From assembly GCA_014238415.1 (NCBI GenBank), contig JABABA010000002.1, forward strand, positions 1 through 64,000: a stretch of DNA of 64,000 nt. Direction: 5' to 3'. The translations under genes were made by a program, and so were the position numbers. Positions 32,568 to 40,629 of this stretch are shown piece after piece. This DNA is from Planctomycetota bacterium (GTDB lineage Bacteria; Planctomycetota; UBA1135; GCA-002686595). The notes under the pieces were generated by a model. That model was not told the DNA's origin. It saw only the letters and a program-made list of their open reading frames with translations, and ran no database searches. Position 1 is the stretch's first letter, and every line of letters begins with the position of its first letter.

Positions 32568-33725
32568 GTGAAGATCCTCTTCCTTGCCCAACGCGTGCCT
32601 TTCCCGCCAAACCGGGGAGACAAGATCACTACCTGGCGGTTGGTGGAACGCCTGGCTCGCAAGCATGAGGTCACAATCATTGCCTTCGCGCACGATGAAG
32701 CAGACATGCAAGGTGCCGCAGCCCTCAAGGCCAAGGGCTTTGAGACGATAGCCGTGCCACTTGATGTGCGCCAACAAAAGATCAAGGCGCTGCCAAAGGT
32801 CCTTGCCCAGACCCCTATGACCTTGGCGGTATTCGGTTCAAAACAAATGCAACGTGAAGTGGAAAGGCACATGCAAGAAATGGACGCTGCCTACGCCTAT
32901 TCCTCTTCCATGGGCGCCTTCCTTTTGCAACAAGACAAGCCATGGGTGATGCACTTCGCCGAACTTGATTCCGACAAGTGGCTGCAATACGCGGATCGCC
33001 ATCGTTGGCCCTTATCCGCCATCTACAAGCGCGAATGGCGCCTGCTGGAGAAATTTGAAGCCAAGGTTGCAGATGCCACCACACAAAATGTGTTCTGCAC
33101 TCCCCTTGAAGAGCGGATTTTCCAAGATCGCATCCCCGGCCGCAATTCAATGGTGCTGCGCAATGGAGTAGATCTCCAGCACTTCAGCCCCAGGCCGTCA
33201 GAAGCGCAACCCGAACACATGGTCTTTACTGGTGTAATGGACTATTACCCGAACATCGACGGCTGCAAGCACTTTGTGCGCGAAGTCCTACCTAGAGTGC
33301 GCAGCGAATTTCCCCATGCCCGCCTAAGCATAGTCGGCTCAAGACCCACGAAAGAGGTCTTGCGCCTGGGCAAAACCGACGGAATTGAGGTCACGGGCTT
33401 CGTGGACTCAACCGCAGATTGGATGGCCCAAGCGACAATTGGTGTAGCCCCCCTGCGCGTTGCTCGTGGTATCCAGAACAAGGTCCTGGAGGCCATGGCC
33501 ATGGGTTTGCCAGTTGTAGGCACTACGTCCGCAACCCAGGGGGTGGGGGCCGTGCACGGGCGACACTATTTTGTGGCGGACAGAGCCGAGGAACAGGGTC
33601 ACGCGATTCGCGGACTCCTTCGCGATCAGGCAGTACGAGACCGCGTCGGCCAGGCGGCACGCAATTTTGTAGAACAGCACCATGACTGGGAATCAGTCTT
33701 CGCTCCCCTTGACGATCTCTTCTAG
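32568..33725 (+). CDS. Glycosyltransferase of the TIGR03087 (PEP-CTERM/EpsH-associated) type
   Basis: A 385-residue GT-B glycosyltransferase starting at GTG 32568. The N-terminus MKILFLAQRVPFPPNRGDKI and the internal YSSSMGAFLLQ...MHFAELDSDKWLQYA are characteristic of the sugar transferase family associated with exosortase/EPS loci. The C-terminal half has the donor-binding fold (VFTGVMDYYPNIDGCKHFV, VTGFVDSTADWMAQATIGVAPLR, GIQNKVLEAMAMGLPVVGT). It probably builds exopolysaccharide at the cytoplasmic face. No other EPS gene or exosortase is adjacent. Confidence 0.85.
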   Translation: MKILFLAQRVPFPPNRGDKITTWRLVERLARKHEVTIIAFAHDEADMQGAAALKAKGFETIAVPLDVRQQKIKALPKVLAQTPMTLAVFGSKQMQREVERHMQEMDAAYAYSSSMGAFLLQQDKPWVMHFAELDSDKWLQYADRHRWPLSAIYKREWRLLEKFEAKVADATTQNVFCTPLEERIFQDRIPGRNSMVLRNGVDLQHFSPRPSEAQPEHMVFTGVMDYYPNIDGCKHFVREVLPRVRSEFPHARLSIVGSRPTKEVLRLGKTDGIEVTGFVDSTADWMAQATIGVAPLRVARGIQNKVLEAMAMGLPVVGTTSATQGVGAVHGRHYFVADRAEEQGHAIRGLLRDQAVRDRVGQAARNFVEQHHDWESVFAPLDDLF

Positions 33726-33755
33726 AGCATTTACTACAACCGCTCGCGGCCTCAC

Positions 33756-33761
33756 TACAAT
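33756..33761 (+). promoter_or_regulatory. -10-like box (TACAAT) of the methyltransferase gene
   Basis: TACAAT ends 6 nt before the ATG at 33768, predicting a leaderless transcript. No Shine-Dalgarno is present and no convincing -35 was found. Confidence 0.45.
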
Positions 33762-33767
33762 GACGCC

Positions 33768-34460
33768 ATGACACACCAAGCCATACAAGCGCTTTTCAAC
33801 GAATGGGCCGTCAGCGGCCGTGCGGATGAAATGGAGCCCCGGCATGAAAATGTGGCCCAGCAAGTAATTGCTGCCATGAACATCCGGCCCGGCATGCAGT
33901 CATTGGACTTGGGCTGCGGTACCGGTTGGGCAGCGCGCCTCCTCGGCAAGGCTGCGCCGGGAGCAACAGCGGTAGGGATTGACTGCAGCCCAGCCATGGT
34001 CAAGCGGGCTGAAGAGTTGCATGACCTCACCAGCCGTGCGCGCTATGTGGTCAGCAAGATGGAACAGATAGACTTCAAGGACGGCCGTTTTGATCGGATC
34101 TTTTCCATGGAAGCCATCAGCTATGCGCCTGATCTTGGGCGCATACTCCAGGAAGCCTTCCGACTGACCAAGGTCGGCGGTGTAGCCCACTTCCTGGTGG
34201 GGCGCTACACGGAGTGCGCGCCCTCGAGAGATTGGGCAGAAATAATCGGCCTGCCCATGGCCTGGCTTTCGGAAGAAGAGTGGCGCTCAGCCATGACCAC
34301 CGCTGGATTCGCAGAGGTGGAGTCCCAACGAGTCCGTGATTCCCGCGGTCCCGGAGAAGAGGCCTCGTTCACCCCTGACGAATCCACCCCCGACTGGGAA
34401 ACCCACCTTGAGATTCACGAGGCGGGGTACCTGTGGCTCAAAGGACAACACGCCCAATGA
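33768..34460 (+). CDS. Class I SAM-dependent methyltransferase
   Basis: This 230-residue cytosolic protein contains the SAM-binding motif LDLGCGTGWAARLLG (about 45-58), the acidic motif II region AVGIDCSPAMVKRAEEL and the post-motif MEQIDFKDGRFDRIFSMEAISYAPDL. It belongs to the UbiE/Methyltransf_11 group. The substrate is not indicated by context; its neighbours are a sugar transferase and an MscS channel. The end of the gene lies 58 nt before the chosen MscS start. Confidence 0.88.
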   Translation: MTHQAIQALFNEWAVSGRADEMEPRHENVAQQVIAAMNIRPGMQSLDLGCGTGWAARLLGKAAPGATAVGIDCSPAMVKRAEELHDLTSRARYVVSKMEQIDFKDGRFDRIFSMEAISYAPDLGRILQEAFRLTKVGGVAHFLVGRYTECAPSRDWAEIIGLPMAWLSEEEWRSAMTTAGFAEVESQRVRDSRGPGEEASFTPDESTPDWETHLEIHEAGYLWLKGQHAQ

Positions 34461-34518
34461 CCCCCTGACTCGGTGTGACCAACCCGCTAGCTTCCTGATC
34501 ACCCCAGCCCCTTGCACC

Positions 34519-35859
34519 ATGCTACTGCACTCCTCCAACACAACCGCCCTGACTGAAGAGGGCACAGCCCTAGCCAACATGATCCGCGACTGGATCCCCG
34601 CCGACTCAATCCTGCTGAGTGTGAATCTGCTGATTGAAAACTGGCAATGGATCGGCTTGTTGATCCTGCTGACAGTGGCCATGATCCTTGAGCGCATCAT
34701 CAGCGCAGTCCTGCGCAAGCTCGCCAAGGATTTCAGCAAGAGAAGTGGCTTAGGGCAGGACGCTACGTACCTGACCAAATTCGTAAAGCCTTTTGGCATT
34801 CTCGTGACCTGGTGGAGTTTCCTGGCCTTTTACCCAGTGCTCGGAATAAGCAACGAGACTCTCTCGAGCATCCTGGATGTGGGTGGTGGTTTGATCATCG
34901 CCTTTGCTGGGATCTTGGCTGCCTGGCGCTTTGTCGATGTGATGTGTGATTTTCTGCGTGCCCGCGCCGCCCTGTCTGAGAACAAGTTCGATGACATGCT
35001 TGTGCCCCTGCTACGCAGGACCCTCAAGATCTTCGTGATCCTGATCGGCGTGGCCTACTTTTCCTCGCGTGTAACAGAGGACTTCTACAAGGTAATCGCA
35101 GGCCTTTCGATTGGTAGTGCCGTCCTGCTGTTTGCTTTCAAGGACAGCCTGGAGAATGTCTTTGGCACTTTCACGGTTCTGATGGATCAGCCCTTCCAGC
35201 TGGGCGACTGGATCACGGTGGGGTCAGTTGACGGAACAGTCGAGAAAGTAGGCTTTCGCTCCACTCGAGTCCGTACCTTCTACAATTCAATCATCACGGT
35301 TCCCAACCGCGACTTCATCAGCGCCACCGTGGACAACCTGGGCGCCCGGCGATACCGACGCATCAAGACGACTCTCGGCCTGACCTACGATACGCCCCCT
35401 GAAAAGGTCGAGGCCTTTTGTGAAGGGGTTCGGGAACTCATTCGCGAACACCCCTACACGCGAAAGGACTACTATCATGTCTACTTCAACGGCTTCGGAT
35501 CGTCGTCGCTGGACATCCTTCTGTACTGCTTTGTTCAAGTACCCGACTGGTCCGTGGAACTTCGCGAGAAACACCGCCTGTTCGCAGATGTCCTGCGTGT
35601 CGCAGAGCAACTAGGCGTACAGTTCGCCTTCCCAACCACCAGCCTGCATGTGGTCAAGCCCGAAGACCTTGAACACCCGAACCGACCCGACAGCGACCGC
35701 AAGGGCACGGAAATCGGCAAGGAACTCGGTCACGCCATCGCACAGAAAACCCTGGCTCCCTTCGCCGGCGAGCTCCCCGGTCCAGTAGTGTTTGGTCAAT
35801 CCAGATCTCCTCAGATTGCCCCCGGCGGTGGGTCCGAGGACGGCGATGGGGATGGCTAG
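34519..35859 (+). CDS. MscS-family mechanosensitive ion channel
   Basis: From ATG 34519 the protein has about 446 residues. Membrane segments lie near residues 37-57 (WIGLLILLTVAMILERI), 85-105 (FGILVTWWSFLAFYPVL), 115-140 and 175-195, followed by the pore helix and beta domain signature VIAGLSIGSAVLLFAFKDSLENVFGTF and QPFQLGDWITVGSVDGTVEKVGFRSTRVRT. The C-terminal alpha/beta domain follows (TLGLTYDTPPEKVEAF). It would open under hypo-osmotic stress to release solutes. The frame extends 61 codons upstream, but that part overlaps the methyltransferase gene and has no family resemblance. Confidence 0.9.
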   Translation: MLLHSSNTTALTEEGTALANMIRDWIPADSILLSVNLLIENWQWIGLLILLTVAMILERIISAVLRKLAKDFSKRSGLGQDATYLTKFVKPFGILVTWWSFLAFYPVLGISNETLSSILDVGGGLIIAFAGILAAWRFVDVMCDFLRARAALSENKFDDMLVPLLRRTLKIFVILIGVAYFSSRVTEDFYKVIAGLSIGSAVLLFAFKDSLENVFGTFTVLMDQPFQLGDWITVGSVDGTVEKVGFRSTRVRTFYNSIITVPNRDFISATVDNLGARRYRRIKTTLGLTYDTPPEKVEAFCEGVRELIREHPYTRKDYYHVYFNGFGSSSLDILLYCFVQVPDWSVELREKHRLFADVLRVAEQLGVQFAFPTTSLHVVKPEDLEHPNRPDSDRKGTEIGKELGHAIAQKTLAPFAGELPGPVVFGQSRSPQIAPGGGSEDGDGDG

Positions 35860-36114
35860 AAGCCAGTTACATCCAGCTAACCTCTCTGCGAAGACCATTG
35901 CACAAAGGCTCAAAGCGGGAATAGGGGCTGCGCAGGGATGAATCCGCTGCGAAACGTGGGAAAACTCGTAACCTTTTGGATGCACTGTGTTTCGGATAAG
36001 CGAGTTGTGGGTCCCCCACAAGGAAGAACACACCTGATTCAGTTCAGCTGAATACCTCCCTGACCCTCCTCGTTGTAACCCCCACCCGTAAGCCCCTCTA
36101 ATGGTCCGCATCCC
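35860..36114. other. Intergenic region with two small hairpins
   Basis: A TTGTGGG/CCCACAA stem at about 36004-36021 and an ATTCAG/CTGAAT stem at about 36037-36055 lie between the MscS and beta-helix genes. Neither has a U-tract. A weak TCTAAT box sits 12 nt before the beta-helix ATG. Confidence 0.35.
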
Positions 36115-37455
36115 ATGAAAGCACACCTAGCCCTCCTCCTTGCAGGTTCACTCGTCGCAACAGTAGATGCTCAGACAACTTACCGAGTCGATGCCTCGGC
36201 CGCCCCGGGAGGCAATGGACATTCATGGGCCCAAGCCTTTGCAACACTGGACCATGCACTGGACGCCGCCCAGAACGGTGATGAGATCTGGGTAGCCGCT
36301 GGCAGCTACAAGCCCCGGCGCCGGACCATTCCCAATGATCCTCGATCAGTCTCCTTTACTCCACGAAACGGTGTCCGAATGTATGGAGGCTTTGCCGGTG
36401 ACGAGGCCACATTGGACGCCCGTGCTGGACTGTTTGCGGAAACGATTTTGGAGGGCGAAATCGGCCATCCGAGCACAATCAGCGATAACGCGCGGCACGT
36501 GGTACGCCTGGATGGTAACGGGTTCTTCCACACCTTCGATGGCTTCTGTGTCCAGAATGCAAATGCTGACGGTATCCAGCAAAACGGAACGGGCGCCGGG
36601 ATCTTTGTCCAATTGGGCACCAAGGAGATTCGGAACTGTATTTTTCGCAGAAACCGCGCAGTACGCGGAGGCGCGTTGTATGTAGAGGCCAGTAATTGCC
36701 GAATCCAAAACTGCCTGTTTGAAGAGAATCTGGCCAGTCGAGGCGGTGGCGTGTTCTCGACCATGCAATTGCAGATGGCCAACTGTGTCTTTCGCAGAAA
36801 CGCTGCCTTCAATAGGGGCGGAGCCATCTTCCTGACCCAGGGAGTGACCTATCCCTCCGGCCTGCCACGATCAGTCTTTCAAAACTGCCTCTTCTACGGC
36901 AACCGCGCGCGAACGGGCGGTGCGGTATCTTTCTCAGCTGGTGGCGTAACCAATACCCCTGGCAAGGCGGTGTTTACAGGCTGCACCCTGGTGGCCAATT
37001 TTGCCGCAATTCGGGGAGGCGGTATCGCCAGTCCTCCGGACTTCTTGCAACATTGTGATTGCCAGGTCTGGAACTCAATCCTCTGGAACAACGAAGCGCC
37101 GGAAGGGCCCCAATACAGCGGCAATGCAGACCATATGGAACTCTTGTACAGCGACTTCCAGGGGGGCTGGCCAGGCGTTGGCAACATCAACAGCAACCCG
37201 CGTTTCAAGAACGCCTTAGGGCACGACTACGAGCTGCGGTCCCTTTCTCCCTGCATCGATTCTGGTAGCAACCCACACATTACGGTCGATTTCTGGGATC
37301 TGGACAACGATAGCGTCTTCAACGAAACCGTACCCATCGACCTTCTCGGCAACCCACGTCGCGACGATGACCCCACCATGCCAGACACCGGTGCAGGCAA
37401 CGCTCCCATCACGGACATGGGCGCCCATGAACGCATAGGCGGCAGCGACGGCTAG
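36115..37455 (+). CDS. Secreted right-handed parallel beta-helix protein
   Basis: A 446-residue protein with a signal peptide (HLALLLAGSLVATVDA). The N-terminal segment YRVDASAAPGGNGHSWAQAFATLDHALDAAQNGDEIWVAAGSYKP is the classical start of a pectate-lyase-like/choice-of-anchor beta-helix. Repeating coils follow (NCIFRRNRAVRGGALYVEAS, NCLFEENLASRGGGVFS, NCVFRRNAAFNRGGAIF). The end (SPCIDSGSN, DLLGNPRRDD, TDMGAHE) is typical of such polymorphic-membrane-protein-like repeats. Probably cell surface; a carbohydrate substrate is possible but no catalytic triad is evident. Its stop shares the CTAG tetranucleotide with the stop of convergent nuoN. Confidence 0.85.
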   Translation: MKAHLALLLAGSLVATVDAQTTYRVDASAAPGGNGHSWAQAFATLDHALDAAQNGDEIWVAAGSYKPRRRTIPNDPRSVSFTPRNGVRMYGGFAGDEATLDARAGLFAETILEGEIGHPSTISDNARHVVRLDGNGFFHTFDGFCVQNANADGIQQNGTGAGIFVQLGTKEIRNCIFRRNRAVRGGALYVEASNCRIQNCLFEENLASRGGGVFSTMQLQMANCVFRRNAAFNRGGAIFLTQGVTYPSGLPRSVFQNCLFYGNRARTGGAVSFSAGGVTNTPGKAVFTGCTLVANFAAIRGGGIASPPDFLQHCDCQVWNSILWNNEAPEGPQYSGNADHMELLYSDFQGGWPGVGNINSNPRFKNALGHDYELRSLSPCIDSGSNPHITVDFWDLDNDSVFNETVPIDLLGNPRRDDDPTMPDTGAGNAPITDMGAHERIGGSDG

Positions 37456-38987
37456 CCTGCGACGATCAGCAGGTCCATCCCGGACCGCGCCAGATCAAGT
37501 AGAGGCGTGAAGAACAGCCCATACCAAACTGTCAGGAAAGCCATTAGGCACAGAAAGACCGCCATTGGCACTTGAGGCTCTGGTCGGGGCTCATCCGAAT
37601 CTTCCAGGAACAGGATGCGAACCACACGCATGTAGTAGTACAGGCTGATCACCGAATTGAGTCCCAGACAAACCGCCAACCAGCCCAGTTGCAGGCCCTC
37701 CGCCGGAGCCATGGCAGCGTAGAGCAACTGCAACTTGCCCGTGAAGCCCACCATAGGAGGAATTCCAGTCAAGCTCACAAGAAAGATCACCATGGGGACG
37801 GTGATCATCGGCGCCTTCGGCCCCATCCCCCGCAGGGATTCGAGCGTCTCGCGTCCGGTCACCCCGCTGAAGTACAGCAGGAACCCGAATGCGCCCAGGT
37901 TCATGAAGTAGTAAGCCGCAAGATAGAACAGCGAGGCCTCCATCCCGGCCTGGTTCATGGCCGCGATGCCCACGAGTACATAGCCCGCGTGAGCTACAGA
38001 CGAGTAAGCCAGCATACGCTTGAGACTCGTCTGTCGTAGAGCGGCGAGATTGCCCAGAGTCATGGTAGCGGCGGCAACGAGAGCCAGCACCATGCCTATC
38101 TCATTACGGTAGGCCGCAATCAACTCACCCACATTCGGAGCCACAAAGAGCACGCCGAAGAAACGCATCAAGGCTCCGAACCCACCAGCCTTGGAGGCCA
38201 CCGCCAGGAAGGTCGTCACCGGTGTCGGAGAGCCCTCGTACACATCCGGTGCCCAGAAATGGAAGGGCGCAGCAGAGATCTTGTAGGAGAACCCGCCCAA
38301 GATCAGGATCATGGCCAGAGCAACCATACCCGGGCTTTGCTCCAAAGCCACAGCCAGACTACGGGCCACACCCTCACCCACGGGATCGATCGCCAACGCA
38401 CCGGACATAACCCGCATGTCCAAGGTCCCCGTGACTGCATACAGCAGGCTTATTCCAAAGACCATCACCCCAGCTGACAGACCACCAAAGACCACATACT
38501 TCATGGCCGCTTCCGCCGAGCGCTTTTCACCCTTGTGGAAACCCGCAAGGCTGTAGCTGGAGAGACTGGCCAACTCAAGACCAAGAACCAACAACAACAG
38601 GTTGTAGGTCCCGACCATAAAGAAAATACCGATCGCAGCAGACAACAGCAGGAAGTAGTACTCACCAATACGGTGACGACGCTCCCGCCTGTCGAGCATC
38701 ACGAAGACTATGCAGACAGCAGTAGCCGCGCAGGTAAAGAGCTTGAAGAAGCCACCAAAGTTGTCGATCGAGACCAGGCCAAAGGCAGTCCCTTGGGTTC
38801 CGTGAGCGCTAACCAGCTGCAAAGCCGCCGCCCCAAGGCCCACCAGACCGATTGCACCCAAGCGCCAGGAGTCCCACTCTTTCCAGATGAGGTCCATCAT
38901 CAGGACGACGAGCGCCGTGGTCACGAGGGTAAGCTCGGGACTCAGCAGGCTGAGGCCTTGTAGGTGAAGATCTTGGAGAGCGAACAT
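37452..38987 (-). CDS. nuoN: NADH-quinone oxidoreductase subunit N
   Basis: This 511-residue Mrp-antiporter-like membrane subunit has about 14 hydrophobic segments and the conserved proton-channel regions FFMVGTYNLLLLVLGLELAS, GGFSYKISAAPFHFWAPDVYEG and LKRMLAYSSVAHAGYVLVG. It is one of three antiporter-like proton-pumping subunits of complex I. Last gene of the nuo operon, 25 nt after nuoM. No terminator hairpin follows because its stop overlaps the convergent beta-helix gene. Confidence 0.95.
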   Translation of the reverse strand: MFALQDLHLQGLSLLSPELTLVTTALVVLMMDLIWKEWDSWRLGAIGLVGLGAAALQLVSAHGTQGTAFGLVSIDNFGGFFKLFTCAATAVCIVFVMLDRRERRHRIGEYYFLLLSAAIGIFFMVGTYNLLLLVLGLELASLSSYSLAGFHKGEKRSAEAAMKYVVFGGLSAGVMVFGISLLYAVTGTLDMRVMSGALAIDPVGEGVARSLAVALEQSPGMVALAMILILGGFSYKISAAPFHFWAPDVYEGSPTPVTTFLAVASKAGGFGALMRFFGVLFVAPNVGELIAAYRNEIGMVLALVAAATMTLGNLAALRQTSLKRMLAYSSVAHAGYVLVGIAAMNQAGMEASLFYLAAYYFMNLGAFGFLLYFSGVTGRETLESLRGMGPKAPMITVPMVIFLVSLTGIPPMVGFTGKLQLLYAAMAPAEGLQLGWLAVCLGLNSVISLYYYMRVVRILFLEDSDEPRPEPQVPMAVFLCLMAFLTVWYGLFFTPLLDLARSGMDLLIVAG

Positions 38988-39012
38988 CGCGTATAAAACG
39001 AATTGAAAAGAG

Positions 39013-40587
39013 TCAGCCTGCGAAGGTCAGGATCTGCATCAAGTCAGCAACGCTGACTTCCATCCAATCAAGGACGAACCAGGGGAAGACGCCAAGCACA
39101 ATGCATAGAACCAGCAGGGGGGCCAGGCTGAAGATCTCACGGGCGGAAATGTCCTTGAAGTCCTGGTACTTCTCATTGAGAGTCCCAAGGAACACTCGCT
39201 GCAACGCCCACAAGATGTAGGCCGCGGTCATCACAATGCCAATGGTGGCTATCAGAGTCAGCCACTGGAACGGCCCCCACATCCAGCCAGACGCAATCGC
39301 CTCATCAGTCCAACCCACCTGGGATTGGAACGCGCCGACCATTGTCAGAGCCTCAGACACAAAGCCCGCCATCCCAGGCAATCCCAGGGAGGCAAAGAAA
39401 GCGATGGTCGCCAATGCCCAATAACGCGGCATTGGCTGGGCCAGGCCTCCAAAGGCATTCAGATCTCGGTGATGGGCCCTGTCATAGACCACACCGACCA
39501 CGAGGAAGCATGCGGCTGAGCTGATGCCGTGGGTGAACATCTGCAGGGCCGCGCCATTCATGCCCCACTCGGTCAAGGCCGCCATGCCAAGCAGCACAAA
39601 ACCCATGTGACTGACTGAACTATAAGCCACCATCTTCTTGAAGTCAGTCTGGCCGAGAGCCACATAGGCCCCATAGACGATGGCGATCACCCCGAGAATT
39701 CCCAACACATAGGCGAATTGGTAGAAGGCGTCGGGCACGATGGGGAAGCAGCCACGCAGGAGGCCGTAACCCCCGAGCTTGAGCAGAATACCAGCCAGAA
39801 TCACCGAGATCGGCGTAGGTGCCTGAACGTGGGCGTCGGGGAGCCAGGTATGGAAAGGGAAAGCCGGGATCTTGATCGCAAAAGCAACAAAGAGGAACCA
39901 GAACACCCAAGTAGTGAAGCTCATGCCCAAGAGCGCCGGACCGGTGAAGCCCCCGGCCTTACCAATAGCCACCAATTCGGGGATCGAAAAGGTTCCCGTA
40001 TCCAGACGCAACGCGATCACTGCAATCAGCATCAACACGGAACCGGCCAGGGTATACAGAAAGAACTTTATCGCCGCATACTCGCGCTGGGGACCGCCCC
40101 AGATGCCAATCAAGAAGTACATGGGCAGCAACATGATCTCCCAGTACACATAGAACAGGAAGAAGTCCAAGCTGACAAACACACCCAGCACTCCCAACTC
40201 CAATAGCAACAACAGCACAAAGTACGACTTGGACAATCGCGGAACTGTCTCGCTAGCTGGCACGGCGATGAAGAACAGGATCGCAGTCAGCCACAGCAAG
40301 GGCATGGACAAGCCATCGACCCCCACGGAGTAGTTGATACCAAGAGCCTTGATCCACTCAAAGTGATGAACCATCTGGTATCCACTGACCGTCTTGTCAA
40401 ACGCACCGAAGTACATTTGCGTAGCCAGAACCAAGGGAATAAAGGTGAAGAGCCCCGTAGCGATCTTGATGGCGCGTAGGTTTGACGCTGGGAGCATCAG
40501 GACCACACACGCACCGATCAAGGGCAGGAATGTGAGCCAGCTCAACAGAGTCGAGGCGTTTTCAGGGTTGAGGTTGAGTAGGTCCAT
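39013..40587 (-). CDS. nuoM: NADH-quinone oxidoreductase subunit M
   Basis: A 524-residue antiporter-like complex I subunit. Diagnostic segments include KALGINYSVGVDGLSMPLLW, YVYWEIMLLPMYFLIGIWGG, AFAIKIPAFPFHTWLPDAHVQAPTP and DFKKMVAYSSVSHMGFVLLG, which contain the conserved Glu and Lys of the proton path. About 14 membrane segments. It lies between nuoL and nuoN in the usual order. The predicted start has only a weak AAGG Shine-Dalgarno. Confidence 0.96.
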   Translation of the reverse strand: MDLLNLNPENASTLLSWLTFLPLIGACVVLMLPASNLRAIKIATGLFTFIPLVLATQMYFGAFDKTVSGYQMVHHFEWIKALGINYSVGVDGLSMPLLWLTAILFFIAVPASETVPRLSKSYFVLLLLLELGVLGVFVSLDFFLFYVYWEIMLLPMYFLIGIWGGPQREYAAIKFFLYTLAGSVLMLIAVIALRLDTGTFSIPELVAIGKAGGFTGPALLGMSFTTWVFWFLFVAFAIKIPAFPFHTWLPDAHVQAPTPISVILAGILLKLGGYGLLRGCFPIVPDAFYQFAYVLGILGVIAIVYGAYVALGQTDFKKMVAYSSVSHMGFVLLGMAALTEWGMNGAALQMFTHGISSAACFLVVGVVYDRAHHRDLNAFGGLAQPMPRYWALATIAFFASLGLPGMAGFVSEALTMVGAFQSQVGWTDEAIASGWMWGPFQWLTLIATIGIVMTAAYILWALQRVFLGTLNEKYQDFKDISAREIFSLAPLLVLCIVLGVFPWFVLDWMEVSVADLMQILTFAG

Positions 40588-40629
40588 GGCTATCGGCCTT
40601 GGAGGAGGATGCTCAGGGGTAAACGGGGA

